Below, in pieces: positions 11,473 through 24,200 of a stretch of DNA of 64,000 nt. Position numbers and translations under genes: made by a program. Below the pieces are notes generated by a model that was not told the origin of the DNA, did not search any database, and worked only from the letters and a program-made list of their open reading frames with translations. This stretch comes from Coffea arabica (lineage: Eukaryota; Streptophyta; Magnoliopsida; Gentianales; Rubiaceae): the NCBI RefSeq assembly GCF_036785885.1, contig NC_092322.1:19242466-19306465 (forward strand), read 5' to 3'. The stretch's first letter is position 1, and every line of letters starts with the position of its first letter.

Positions 11473-12845
11473 ATAAAAGCAGTATCACCTTCTTTCTTCT
11501 TGAATTGGGGCTTTTTCCCATTGTTGTTTTGATTTTGTAGAGCATCCAATTGCAACTTTAATGCAGACACATTAACAATCTTCCCCGCCTTGACAAATTC
11601 ATCATACTCCTCCAATTTGTTAATGATAGCAGCAAATGAACTTCCAGTCATGCGGAAGATCTCTTCAAAATAGGGTGGATCGTGAGCCTTGATGAAAGTG
11701 CGAACAATCTCCTCCTCAGTCATAGGAGGCTCCACTTTGGCAGCTAACTTTCTCCACTGTTTTGCGTAGGTCTTGTGATCTTCTGACGGCTTTCTTTTCG
11801 TACCCTCCAGTGTGGTTCGTGTTGGTGCCAACTCACAGTTAAATTCATACTGCTTCACAAAAGCAGTTGATAGATCCAACCAAGTTTTGACTTCTCCAGA
11901 TTTCAAATTTGAATACCAATCTAGAGCATCTCCCTCCAAGCTTTCCGGAAATAGACGCATAGGCAAATTCTCATCATCCACAGGTTTACCTAACTTGTTG
12001 GCAAACATCTTGAGGTGCGTCTTTGGATTTCCAATTCCATCATACTTGCTGAATTTAGGGGTTTTGAATCCCAACGGTAGCTGAATATCTGGGAAAAGAC
12101 ACAATTCATCGTAGTCCAAACCACCATGCCTGCTCAACCCTTGATTCTTTTTCATAAAGTCATCGAATCGATCCAACCTTCTTAACAGATCTTTATCAAC
12201 AGGTGTATGTTGTTCTTCCATTGCCGTCTTCTCTTGAGATGCCGTATCCAGTACAAAAGGCTCCGGAAGGTGGTAGTGCGGTCCCTGAGGGTTGGGAGGA
12301 ATGTTCAGATTGGTTTGTGGATGAGTTTGAGGGATTTGACTACTGGTTGGGTTCACCATTACATAATTCGGATGCATATAGGAAAAGTCTGAATTTAATC
12401 GGGCAAAGGTATTTTCAACAGGGTTAGCGAAAGGAGGAAAGAAAGGTATTTGGGTATTGGATGTGTGGGGTGGTTGATAGTCTTGTGCAGGTGGGTGATT
12501 ATCGATAGGTTCTTGGTCGTTTGGGACACCACCACCATTGTTGCTTGCGACCAACTGATCAATTACACGCTTCTGTGCGGCCATTTCAGCACTTAACTCA
12601 TTGAACTTGCCAAGTTCCTCACTTAACTGAGCTCCCAATGCTGTGAAGTCCGGTGATGTAACCATAGCAGATCTTTCCGAAGCTTCAGGCACTGAACTCA
12701 TGTTTACAGACTGTCTCAAGGCTCTACTTCGGGATCTGGTGATGATGGGGCTTCTTTGGGTAGCAATTGTGAAAAATACCTGATAGTGGGGAAAAGAAAC
12801 TGATTTAGGAGTGAATTTTCTGTCAAATTGCTGTGATTTATTCAA
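11373..12845 (-). pseudogene. Ogre gag
   Basis: A 490-residue frame holding the retrotransposon Gag core, which forms the virus-like particle in the cytoplasm. The N-terminal ~200 residues are Pro/Asn/Gln-rich and low complexity, with a short heptad-like helix (LSEELGKFNELSAEMAAQ). The Gag core spans roughly residues 230-420, including FSKYDGIGNPKTHLKMF and the LEGDALDWYSNL and TWLDLSTAFVKQY motifs. The frame ends at 11373 while the following protease frame begins at 11472 in another phase, so a one-base indel lies between about 11390 and 11470 in the proline-rich linker. A start at 12845 is the first ATG; the conserved start could be the later MSSVPEASERS near 12700. Gag identity is secure. 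Confidence 0.92.
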
Positions 12846-13083
12846 GAAAAAGAAAAAAGAAAGAAAAGAAAAGAAGAAAGAAGAGAAAAAAAAACATGAG
12901 TTAGTAGATATCTAAATAATTCGGATGCATGTCCTATGGGGAAGCCCTTTTCTGCCAAGGGTAGGCTTAATATGATGCAACACCTTCGAAATGAGACCTG
13001 TTTATCAAACCTGTGTTTCGAAAAATAACTTTGCAACAGATAAGGATCATTTCATTGACGGATTTCAAAATATCATACATCAT

Positions 13084-14669
13084 CTACATCATTTCTCGAA
13101 GTTGATTTCGTACAAGATCATTAAACTTTTTCAATCTATCTATCACAGCATCTTTTGGCTCTCTGGAATAGGGATTCTGCATGCGTTCAGTTTGATCATA
13201 CAACTCGCCACACTTTCTCTTCAACTCCTGGTGTCTTTCGTGCATTTCCTCACACAGTCTTTTATTCTTCTCTGCTAGACCCTTATTCACTTCCATAGAT
13301 TGTCTAATTGTGCATTTTCTCTGTCCTTCGCCTCAATGATTGCTATTAATTTCTTGACTTCCTCGGACTGTTCCATCAATGGTCGCTCAGCACCAGATTC
13401 TCTGAGCCACTCCTCGTATTGAGGGGTAACCAAAGCCATCTGTTTAAGTTGCGGAACATAAGTGATATCCTCATCATCGGACAGCGTTTCCCAAGCTTCG
13501 ACAATTGGTACTTTCATCGAAATTTTGTCTGGACAGATCCCCTTGCCAAAACTGATGGTGAAATCGGTCAAGTCAGGTGTGAGTGGTACTCCTTGAATGC
13601 GTCCTAACTGTCTGAGAAATTTTTTCGGAGTGTATGCCATGATGCCTTGAGTTCCCAATAACGGTATCAAATCTGATGACTTGGCGCGCAGAACAGGGTT
13701 AAAACAGTCGGTCCAGTCTGGTACCCATCTAATCTTTTGATCTGACAATACCCTCAAAAAGTCCAGCCATTCCGATGCACTTCTTGGCAAATTACTTTGG
13801 TCAACTCTCTTATGATGGGTAGAGATCCAATTATACCCAATCAATGGTAGACCATCAAGAGCAGGCAACTGTCTTCGAAAATGTTCCATGGCCCATATAT
13901 GCAAAATTCGATTTGATCCATAAAAGAACTTTGACCCCCTTTGGCAGTTGGTACACGCAACAAAAATGTCAGCTAACACAGTTGGTACTATAGAGGCTTG
14001 TCGATCCTTAATTCCAAAAAACAAGTCAGACAGGAGTTTAGTGATTTTGAAACCAATTTTCTTATCTTTTCTAGGAAACAAATAAATCCCCGCCATCACA
14101 AGTCCATACACCAGCGGCCTCTTACATTCCCATGTTACCTTAGATGTAAATGAAAAATCCTTCGAATACTTATCAAACCCGTCTTTCATTGCGAATCTGT
14201 CAAACAAAAATTTTACATCTATGCTCTGATCTGATCCTTGCACTACAGACTCTTTTAATCCAGTAAAATGATAGAATTCAATCTTGCCAGAAGCAATCGG
14301 AAATATCACTGCTGTACCTTTTACTGGCAAATTCAGAAGACCGGCTACCTCTTCAATGGTCGGAGTCAACTCCTTGTTTCCTATCCGAAATGTTGAACCA
14401 TCGGGATCCCACAATTGAATTAAAGCTTCTACCAAATACCCATCTGATTCAATGTCTTTGAAATCCCCAATTGGTCCAAGGTAGGAGGCAACCTGATTGA
14501 TCTCACTAAATGAAAGAAGCCCTGGCCATCTTCGAACCTCCATTGGAACTGTTAACAGCTGACTGATTTGTTGAGATCTGTCCATCCAAAGCATGTAATC
14601 TCGATTAAATACCTTACCTACAGGCCTCACTTCTCCAGTTTTACAAGAATTTAAACATGAATATCCCAT
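13084..14669 (-). pseudogene. Ogre ORF1 with plant-mobile-domain-like region
   Basis: A separate ORF upstream of gag, characteristic of Ogre. The first 460 residues (14669-13287) include VRRWPGLLSFSEIN, LWDPDGSTFRIG (~85-97) and TPTIEEVAGLLNLPVKG (~102-118). That pattern (W-D-x-x-G-x-T-F ... T-x-E-E-V-A-x-L-L) resembles the plant mobile domain found in transposon-derived MAIL/MAIN proteins. The C terminus (13296-13084) is charged and predicted coiled coil (LAEKNKRLCEEMHERHQELK). The two parts are separated by a one-base shift near 13290. No enzymatic residues are evident and the function of Ogre ORF1 is unknown. The similarity to the plant mobile domain is by eye and needs a profile search. 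Confidence 0.85.
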
Positions 14670-15811
14670 AAAGGATTAGTTACCCAGGGAAAACAAGGCT
14701 AGTATATTCCTAAAATGGGATCCCCTAAATGGCATTCCCTCTAGGGTTAATGCATGATGTCGGTTTATTAAACACATAAATATGCAATACGATAATTGAA
14801 ATATGGTCTAAGGGTGCCCCATTTAGATGCCGGGGTAGGCCTAGAATGACATGCATATATATATACATAGTATTAATGCGATAAACCAAAATTTAAACGT
14901 GCTATTTGCAAAGGGTGGTCTGCGTTAACGAATATCACGTCAGAACTCTTATTTCTAAGGTTTGTGAATGCAGTGGAGACAAAAATCAAGAAAAGTTAGT
15001 TCAATCAGATAAATTCACATAACACATTGTAGCAAAGTAATACACAGAGATAAAACAATAAAAAGAAAAGAGAGATTGGATCCTTCCCCTCGTGAATAGT
15101 GTTTTTAATAGGGTAAGACAGACTCTACCTTAGGTAAACTATCATGGATGCATGAGGTATTGGCTTACTAATGCATCTAGACTCGATAGGTTTTAGGTCC
15201 CCGAGCCTTCAGACTTGGAAACCAAAGGTCATCAACCCCAAGGTTCTTTGTCAGTGGCTTGAGTGATTCCCCAGACATTGCTACGCGCACGTCGTGCCAC
15301 GACCACATGTCCAAGTGAATCTATCAAAAATCCTCAATCTTCGACTAAAAGATAAAGGCTATCAACCCAAAGCTTAAAATGAAAGATTGAGTGACCCCTC
15401 GGATCATGCTACGCACACGTCGTGTCACGATCACACGTCCAAATGGGTCGCCTAATCCTAACAGGGAAGAGTGGCGTGACAAGCCACTAAAAGAAAAATA
15501 AATAAGGGATAAAAAATAAAATGTATGCACGTATGCCAGTGCTCGGTTTGGAGGGGAGGGATCGATAACCAATGCGAGACTCTAGGGTAATATTCCCCAC
15601 CCCCAAATGCAAAGCGCGATACATATAAGTAAATAAACAAAAGTAAATAAATAAATCATTCATCACATATACGAGGAACGATAAACGAATACGAGGGTGA
15701 AATGCAAAATATCCTAAAAGAGAAAAATGCAAGCTAAAACATCCAAATATGATAAATATAAGGGTTAAAACGAGAAAAAACGACTAAACCAAGTGCTTGG
15801 ACTCTCTTACG
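14670..15811 (-). other. Ogre untranslated leader
   Basis: About 1.1 kb between primer site and ORF1, with no ORF that I can support. It contains two diverged direct copies, about 125 bp apart, of a segment around GCTACGC-CACGTCGTG-CACGA (near 15281-15317 and 15408-15444). Long leaders of this kind are usual in Ogre and could hold packaging signals; no specific signal is proven here. Confidence 0.7.
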
Positions 15812-15829
15812 TCCCCAGTGGAGTCGCCA
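15812..15829 (-). other. Ogre primer-binding site, tRNA-Arg type
   Basis: The minus strand reads TGGCGACTCCACTGGGGA, three bases inside the 5' LTR. It is an 18-base complement to the 3' end of plant tRNA-Arg(ACG) as I know it (..CCCCAGTGGAGTCG plus CCA). Use of tRNA-Arg as primer is established for Ogre elements. Confidence 0.9.
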
Positions 15830-15832
15830 AGT

Positions 15833-18800
15833 TGTCGCGCCCCATTTTTCGCGATGAAAAAATAAATGATTTTATAAAAAGACGTGACTTATTAATAATA
15901 AATAAAAAGGATCTAGAATGGGATTTAAAAAAGAATGCGACAATTTGGATCCAAAATTTAGTCTAAAAGGGTTTTTAAGGAAAATAAGAGTCGCCACTTG
16001 GTATGGAGTTTTGGTGTATCAAGTCACCCAAAAAATAAAGTAAAATAAAATAAAACTCTTTTTGACAACTCCAGATCTTTGAAAACAAGAGAAAATGGAT
16101 TCGGGAGTCACGGTTGAAGAAAGGGAAGGCAAAGGTTCGATTAACTCAAACCTAAGGCACCCTTTCCATCTAGTCTAAACTAGTTGCGAGGTTTAGTCAA
16201 AATTTTCCTAATCTAACCCTTAATTTTATCATATTTGGATGTTTCCTACATGGATGCAAATAAAAAATATCGAAAGGAGCAAAATGTTCATTCAAGGGTT
16301 TAATTGAATCAATCGCATTAATTGCGAAGGCCAAAATGATTCCTTGAAAGTGTCACGAGTATGCAAAAGATGAAATTAAAAGTAAAGAAAAGAAATTAAA
16401 TTATATACATAGATATAAGTGATTAAAGAAAAGGGAGTGCAACATAAAGGGTACGGGAGGCAAAAAGTCGTGACATAATTTTCTTATACATGGATTAATG
16501 GGGTATTTAAACTAAAAAGTTATAATCACCCATTTCCCATGTTTGAAAAATAATTATTCTAACATGAACAAGCAAATGAACTAGCTTAAATGAGATGCAA
16601 TTCTAAATGACATGATTAGCACCTATAGCGAGTAGGGGATAATATAATAAGGAATATTATGCAAATGAGAAAAGATCCTAAAAATAAAAATATGCATGAA
16701 AATGTAGTGAATAGCATACAAAGATGAATCTAGCGGAAGATGACCTAAAGGGTCTAGCGTTGGACTAACCAATTTCTAAAAGTCCTTACTAGCGTTGGAC
16801 AGCAAGTAAGCGGAGGGAGAAACCACAACTAGCGTTAGACTAGTGTGGTGACGTCATGCATTAACAATTCATAGTGAAACAAATAAAACATAAATTAAAA
16901 CAAATAAACACATAAGAGCACGTAGCACATAACACGTAAACATAATATTTAGATGCCAAAATCCTAAGAAAAGCGGATAAAACACATAACACATAAGCCA
17001 CATAAACACGCAACCTATCTATTACATCAGGGAGCGCCTAACTACAATCTAGAAGGGAAAATATAATAAAACAAATCTAATTATCCTATCTATTACATTT
17101 TTGAGGTATTTAAATGCCTCTTGAATCATTGTAAAAATTAACTAAAACATATATAAGAAAATTTGAATGAATATTTAAATCAAATAAATAAAGCATATGA
17201 AAATATAAACACATAGGAACACATAAGAGCACATAAGAGCACGTAATTGACATTGAAATAATAAAAATAGGGGTACCTCCCGTTTGAAGTGGTGACTAAA
17301 TGGAGTCAAATTGTCCTATTTATACTCACAATGAACAAAAGAATCATGACACCAATTTAATTGAAAAAACAAAAATAATAAAAGTACTAAACTCACGCTA
17401 ATATGTCAAACATAAAGAAATTTAAAACATCTAAAAATTACAAGTTGAATATGTTCAAAAGTAACATAATTAGTTATTGAAGAAAAGAAACAATCATAAT
17501 AAAGAGAGCCAAAATTTGCCAAGGACTGAATTACAAAAATTGAAAACTTTTGGGGGACAAAAATTATATTTTCCAAAGTTCAGGGGTCAAAATTAAATGA
17601 AAGATAAAATTTAGGGACCAAAGTGCAATTAATTTAAGTACCGAGTTGAAAGGAATTTAAAATGTTCTGGGCCGCAGTGAAAGTACTTGAAAGTACAGGG
17701 ACTGATATGCGAAAACATTTTCTTATTCCTTAATAAATCAGGCCACTGGACCATCATTTTATTTATTTCTGGGCCAAAAACTACCTAAGCCCAACCGAAA
17801 CCCAAAGGAAAATAAATGGCCCAGCCCATCCTTTTCGTCAAACAAACCCAGCTGAAATACATGGGCTTCAACTCCCAAGCCCATGCGTAAAACCCAAAAG
17901 AAAAATAACCAAAACCCAAGTCAAAACCCAACTAAAAACAAACGCAAGCCCACTAAAACAAATAGCCCATTTCCTTTTTCTTCTTCTTTTCTTTTCTTTC
18001 TTTTCTTTCTCCTTCTCCCCTTCCGTTTCCTCTTCTTCTTGTTCGGCCAGCTGAAGTTTTCTTCAGCTGGTGGCCATGGCGGCTGCCGGTGGCGCCGCCG
18101 CCGCCGACCGCCGACCGCCGCCGCCGACCGCCACCGCCGGTGACCTCTCCGGTCACCAAAAATCCTCAAAATACACCCCTCACTCGATTTTTCGCGCAGA
18201 CTCCATTTTTGGACTTAGTTTTTACAGAAAATGACCCAAAAGTGGCCAAAATGCCAAGAAATCAGTTCAGTTTTTATTTTTTAAAACCCTCACATCTTCA
18301 CCAAAAATCATAAAAATTATGCCAAAACCCTCCTTATGACTTCTACAATACAACTATGATCTTAGTTTGACAAGTAAACGACAACAAAAGAATGCATTAA
18401 ATCAAAACAGCCCCAAAAATAAAGAAAATATTTCAATGCCTTTAAAGGCTCAAAACTTCAAAATACTTAAATAACCCAACATTTTCAGATATTGGTGCTA
18501 GCTAACGGTCATCCGTTTTGACAACAACATGCACAATGTTCAGCTTTTTAATCCATTTTTTCCATTTTCGGCATTTTACCAAACAGTTAATATGCATACA
18601 TAATAAACATTTCCTTTTCCTAAAACTGGCTCATGCCATTTCCCAAAATTTTAACAACAGAACAACAACACTGAAAGGCAACCAAACAGGAGAAAATAAG
18701 CAACAAAATATGAGTGTAAGGTGAAAAACAAAACTAAAAAAAAACGAGAAAAGAAACTACCTCCAGAATATTGCAGTCACTCGTTTGAGCTTTGTGGTGA

Positions 18801-19303
18801 AATTCCTAACTTCAATGGCCTGACCGCTAGTTCCCCCCCTTCTTGTTTGAATTGTGGAGTGTGTTAAAAAAAGAAAGAGCCGAGAGAGCCGAGAGTTTTT
18901 TTTTTTTTTTTGGAGTTGAGAAAAGAGTGGAGTGTTTTTGTGTGTCTTGTCTGTTGTGAGAGGAAGAGCCCAGTGAAGTATTGGGGTGTTTCTCTCCTTC
19001 TTGTTCTGTGAGAGAGCCGAGAGATGTACCTATTTTTGAGCCCCAAAGTGCCGTTTTTTTGTCTTGTCAGTCCCCCCTCCGAGAAAGTGAAATGAGGGAT
19101 TGTGTTTTTGTATGTTGTGTGTAACGAGCCAAAAAAAGGGGATATGGCAGAGAGATTTTTTTTTGTCATTTTTTTTTCATTTTTTTTTAAAAAACAAACC
19201 AAAAATAAGAAAAATGCACATAAAAATGTAAGAAAATAAATAAATTATTACATAGAAAAAATTCAAGAAAATATTAACATTTAATAAAAATTTGGTGTCT
19301 ACA
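15833..19303 (-). repeat. Ogre 5' LTR (complete, 3471 bp)
   Basis: Bounded by TGTCGCGCCCC on the left and ...GGTGTCTACA on the right, i.e. TG...CA in element orientation (TGTAGACACC ... GGGGCGCGACA). Nearly identical to 1-2685 over their shared 2.7 kb. Differences include a few transitions, a one-base loss in the second CTAGCGTTGGACTAG copy and an expanded GCC/GAC run near 18090-18140. The right flank is Tekay LTR sequence. Confidence 0.95.
17317..17324 (-). promoter_or_regulatory. TATA box in Ogre 5' LTR
   Basis: The minus strand reads TATAAATA, the counterpart of 715-722. It is the most plausible promoter core for the element; the TGACGTCA box (16849-16856) and the CTAGCGTTGGACTAG copies would then be in the transcribed R-U5 part rather than upstream. 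Confidence 0.5.
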
Positions 19304-21237
19304 AAATCTAGCTCCAATCTTCTTCCAAATCTTCATCCAAATTTCTAGTTCTTGGAGATTCATCCTAGCTTGAGGAAAGACAACAACTTGTGGAATTCTT
19401 AGAGGTTTTGTGGTGGAAAAATTTTGGTTTCACCTAGAGTTCAAGAGGTAACCCTTCACCTTCTTCAATCTTTCTAATTTCTTCAAGAATGAAGCTTAGT
19501 TTGCATGGGTTTACAACCCTAAGCAAGAAATAGGTTAGAGGACTTGAGGTACATCATTTATCTTGCTTTAATCTTAGGCTAACGATCTTGAGGAGGCTTG
19601 TAGGTAGCTGCCTTGAGGATTTGTTGCTTGGTTAATGTTGTTTGTGTGATGAATGAAAGGATTACGGTTAGGAAAGGAAGAGAAAGTTGGAAAATTTTGG
19701 AGAGTGTGATGGCCGAAAATTCTGTCCTTGTTGTTCAGTTTATATTTCAAAAATTTTGATGCTTGTTGGCTGTGAAATTGGTAGAGATATGTTGTATATT
19801 GTGTGTACAAAGTGTCTTCCAAAAATCGTTACATTTGGTTGAACAAAACTTGGGTTTTTGAAAATGGAAGAAATCTGGAAATGGTAATCAGGATGACCGA
19901 ACAGTAGTTCTTTGTTTGAACGTAACTCTTTGTACAAAATTCAAAATTGAGTGCTGTTTGTGGCATTCAAAACTAGACCTTCAGGGCTTTCTAATGGTAT
20001 AAAAATCCCTGGTAGTTTATTTTGAATCAACCGTAGTGATTCAGCAAAATTGACTGCCCTGTTGTGACTGTCTTTCCGAGAGGAATGGAGAAGCTGCATC
20101 TTGAGGCTTTATTTTATCTCACTTGTGAATTGATTTTGGAAGCATTTCCTTCTGATGGAATGTGACATTTTGAACCTAGTTTCCAACGCCGTAAACCATT
20201 CTCAATTTGAACTTGTATTGATTGAGATGTGGTCTAATTCCGAAAGTGCAACAAAACTAGAAAACTGAAAACCTTTCCTTTCTTGTTGACCGAATGGTCA
20301 AATCTGTTTTGGAAGGTTATATTTCAAAACTTTTAGTGTCAATTGCTCATCAACTGCTTTTTTAATGTTTTTAGAACCTTGGTTTTAAAAATGGATCAAT
20401 TTGGGGCTGATTTCATTGTACCAAACTTTTGAAAGGAAAGAAAGGGGTCGAGTTGGCAGATTAGCCTAGAGAATTTTTCAAACTTTGGTAGTTTTTTTAA
20501 CTACCTTCCCATGTGATTTTTTAGTAAAATGTGATAGAGAGGTATTCCACATATGGAAGTTTAAGTGTACCAAAATTGGTGTAATTTCAATACCATTTCG
20601 ATACCCAAATAACGCCCCAAAGATGGCTTTTCAAATCTGGAAAGTCACTGTTTAAGTAGTGAAAATTAACCGACTTTAAACTGTTATATCTTGTTGGTCA
20701 AAACTCCAAATTTAGTTCTGTTTATTTTGTTAGAATCCTTGTTTAGAATTCATATTGTGTTACGAATTTCAAAGGCTGATTCACTTGCTGTGAATTTTGC
20801 CGAATTTTCAAAATTGCTAAAAAACCAAGACTGGTTCAAACCTATCTTCCTGGAACTGAAATGTTGAGCTGAATTATGAGTACTTTCTAGTGGAAATCTT
20901 AGAAAAGTGTCTTCTATGAACTTTTAGTACTTTGGATATAGTTTCCAACAGTATAAAGTTTTCTATTTTTGGACCTACTGAGTGTAAGATCTGATTTTTC
21001 TAAGTTTGACGGACAAAACTGAAATTTTCCGATTTCTTGGGAAATGAGTTTTGAAAACTTGACACTTTATCCCGATATTGATAAATCATTTTGGACTTGG
21101 ATTTCATGGAGGATACAAGTCTCCTTGGTGACTTTAAAATCCTCACTTTTGGAACTTGCATTTCGATAGAGTAAAGTTCTTTAAAACATTGTCTTAATCC
21201 TAAACTTGTGGATATTCTTATTTGGTTGATGCATGGT
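19304..21237 (+). repeat. Tekay 5' LTR, fragment 1
   Basis: Collinear with 61127-63027 of the 3' LTR, with scattered substitutions and a short stretch near 19432-19455 (around CACCTAGAGTTC) missing from the 3' copy. No coding potential: ORFs such as 19574-19822 also occur in the 3' LTR (61375-61623) but have no recognisable domain. The left edge is the Ogre insertion junction and the right edge the family A insertion junction (…GATGCATGGT). Confidence 0.93.
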
Positions 21238-24200
21238 TGTGACGCCCCGAAAAAAAAGAGTTTGAGAACCCGGAAATTTTCTAATTTTCTAGGGTTTATT
21301 TTTTTAACGCTCGCCTTTTCTACATTTTCTTGATTAGAAAAATTCCCCAGATAAAGTTTATGAGCAAAAATAGTTTTTAAATGATTTTTCTAGTATCGGT
21401 TAGTTTTTGAGAAATTAAAAGCGTATTTTGGACGTGGGACCCGCAAGTGCGGTAAATGCATTATATTTTTTGACAACTTGTTGGAATTTTGTATTAAGTG
21501 ATATTATTTTAAAAGGTGTTAAGATATTTGTATTGGAGAGACAAAAAGATAAGTTTTGAACCAAAAGGTGACAAGTGTCACCTTGTGATTTAATCTTGGA
21601 CTTTGACCATTTGACTTTACCTTTACCTTTACCAAATAAATACAAAAAAATTGATCAAAATAAGCTTCATTTTGCAAGCTCCTTGGCCGAATGTTCTTGC
21701 TCAAGAAAGAAAGAAAAGCTCTCAATTTCTTCCTTCTATTTCTTGCTCAATCTTCAAATCCAGCCAATGAAACTCCAAATCATTCCATAAAATCTCTTTG
21801 CTAAGTGGTCTTGAGGTGTTTTGTGGAGTTGTTTGGAAAGCTAAGGTGACTAGTTGCTCTATCTCTTGTATTGCTAAGGTGAGTTGTGAAGGACCCCTCT
21901 CCTTCCTTAATTGATGCTTAATTCATGATTAGTGGTGGTATAAGGTGCAACTTTATGGATTATTTCTTGGTTTTGGTTGAATTGGTGAAGTTTTATTATT
22001 TTTGGGGATTTTTCTGTTTTAATATAAACATGGTTGTGTGGCTATATATGATGATTGGAAATGATGTTTAAGGACTCTATGAGGTGGAAAAAGTGATTAA
22101 TTGCAACCAATTTCTGTTTTGGACCAAAAATTGAAAAGTGAGGGTTTTGTGATGAACATTCTGTCCGAATTTTTAGGTCCTAGATAGAGGCCGAATTGGC
22201 CTTTGCTTAAAACATGAAAGTTGTAGGGAATGACATTTTAAAGGTGCCTACAAAATTTCAGGTCAATCGGAGTAGTGTGGAATGAGAAAAGTCGAAATTA
22301 CTATTGCTGTTCTGGTTTTACCCGAAATTGGGATTTGCTTCTGTAATTGGTTGTTTTGGTCTAGATTGCTTCCGAATGAGTTCTTGAGGCCTTCTGATGA
22401 AATTTATCCCTGTTTCTTAGCTCTCATTTGGTTTTGGAATTTCTGGATTTGGACTTGTAGAGCCTGAGTTATGATGTTTCCGCTAGAATGCGTTTTGGTG
22501 AATCTATTTTTGTGATTCTGGTGTAGTATCTTGCATTTTTGACCTGGATACACTCGAAACTGGGTTGAGTGACCTTCTTCAATATTGTAACCCTATCTCT
22601 TAGCTTCGAAACGGTGGGTCTTGAACCTTCATCCGACAATCGTAGCGCCTTTGGTACCATTACCGCAAAATGACGTCAAAACTGTTTTTCTGGTTTTGAG
22701 CTTAACTTTCATTTCCGAACTTTTCCCTAGCTTGACTTGTACTAGTACTACTTGGAGCTTGTTGAATGGCTAGTGGATGAACTTTGCTGTTGTGTGTGTA
22801 CCTTTGGGACTGGTTGAGGAAATAATGAAGCCATGATGGCTGGAAAAGTTAGCAAATTCAGGGGAAGTGCTGTCCGAACTTTTAAAGGAACTTGTTTGCG
22901 TTGGGTTTGTGATCTAAGGCTTGGATTTGAGCAAGGCAATGTTATATGATGGATGGGTTCTGAGCCATGGAGGTGAGTGACCCTAAACTATTTCCAAAGT
23001 ACTTGTGAAACGTTTCTTGCATTATTTACTTTTGAACTGTTTCCAAAGTTACTTTTGAACTGTTTTCTTGCATATCATGCGTGCTTATATGAGAGTGTTA
23101 CTTGTTTGATATATTTTCTTGACTTATTGGCTTGTTATTATGGATTGATAATGTGTTAAGTGCTTTCAATGATTGTTAAAACGAGTTTTCTGGGCGAGTG
23201 TGTACTTTATCGCACTCGGCCTAAATAAATGTGAAATTTTCATGATTAATGATTAAATGCTACTTGCGCATGAATGTAAGCCTTTTGGGCTGAACTGGCC
23301 ATTGCCCCTTGTTACCGGTCGTCTCGAGCCAGAAGCGGACTCGGTCGGGCGATTAGGGACCTGGGTGAACGTTTGGTATACTCGAGTATTACCTTTGTAG
23401 GTTGGTGGAGGTTGGTGGAGCCTGGACGATGTCCGGGAAAGGTTGAATGAAAAAATGCAATTTCAAATGAAAAAAAAAAGGAAATTGTGAGAACCCTGAA
23501 AAATATATATATAAATATTATTTTGTAGATCATTTGCATTTCTTTTAACTCTTTAATAAATTTTAGCACTAAGATTTAATTATTGTTAGATAAATGCGTA
23601 AAGATAAATGTTAGGTGCAAAATAAAAGAATCGTGCTAAACCACTAAACTTCTTAGTTTTGTTACTTTAACTTCATATTTCTATGGTAAACTATTTCTCT
23701 AATCTAACAAGTAATCTCCCTGAATTCTAGTATAGTAATTAATTGTTTTGAAATAAAGCGTAAAGATAATTTTTATGAAATAAATAATATAATTGTGCCT
23801 AATATTGAATTATTCGGTTTTGCTATATTAAATTAATATTTCTTGAGTTAGATTAATTTTCGCCTTAAAATAAAATGTTAGATTTTTTATTACAAGGTCA
23901 AACTTGATTTTAATAAGAAACTAATGAAGTATGAATGTTGGGAACCTTAATACTAAGTTGTAATCTATAAAAATTCGATAAAATGGTTTAGGTATACCAA
24001 AGTATAATTAGGCCATTAAATCATACTTGAGGAAAATCTCGATAACCAAAGTCTTGCAAGATTAGCGATTTAATTAGGCGATCAAATCACACTTGGGGAT
24101 AATTTTTGGAGCTAAGTTAGAACTAAGGATTTAAGGGGATAATAGGAGGAGAAGTGAATAGGCCAAAATGCCTTTAGAAATTCACCAAATCCTCACTTCA

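Larger units (their letters stand above)
1..19303 (-). mobile_element. Ogre/Tat-type Ty3-gypsy retrotransposon (left end cut by window)
   Basis: A long LTR retrotransposon read on the minus strand: 5' LTR at 15833-19303, tRNA-Arg primer site, ORF1, gag, protease, intron, reverse transcriptase, two RNase H domains, integrase, long 3' noncoding region, polypurine tract, then the 3' LTR at 1-2685. This order, with ORF1 upstream of gag, an intron between PRO and RT, and an archaeal-type second RNase H, is the established signature of the Ogre/Tat lineage. The right flank (aaatctag...) matches 61127 onward in the Tekay 3' LTR, so the element inserted into the Tekay 5' LTR; a 5-bp target duplication AAATC is expected, but its left copy lies outside the window. 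Coding regions carry several nonsense codons and single-base frameshifts, so this copy is not autonomous. The two LTRs differ at roughly 20 of the first ~1050 aligned bases (hand count), pointing to a moderately old insertion. Confidence 0.95.

Noticed and set aside
15812..15829. tRNA-Arg gene fragment
   Set aside because: Only the 3'-end complement is present, at the exact place of a primer-binding site.
17883..18169. Proline/arginine-rich ORFs on both strands, also at 1318-1536
   Set aside because: Translations of a pyrimidine tract and a GCC-repeat in the Ogre LTR.
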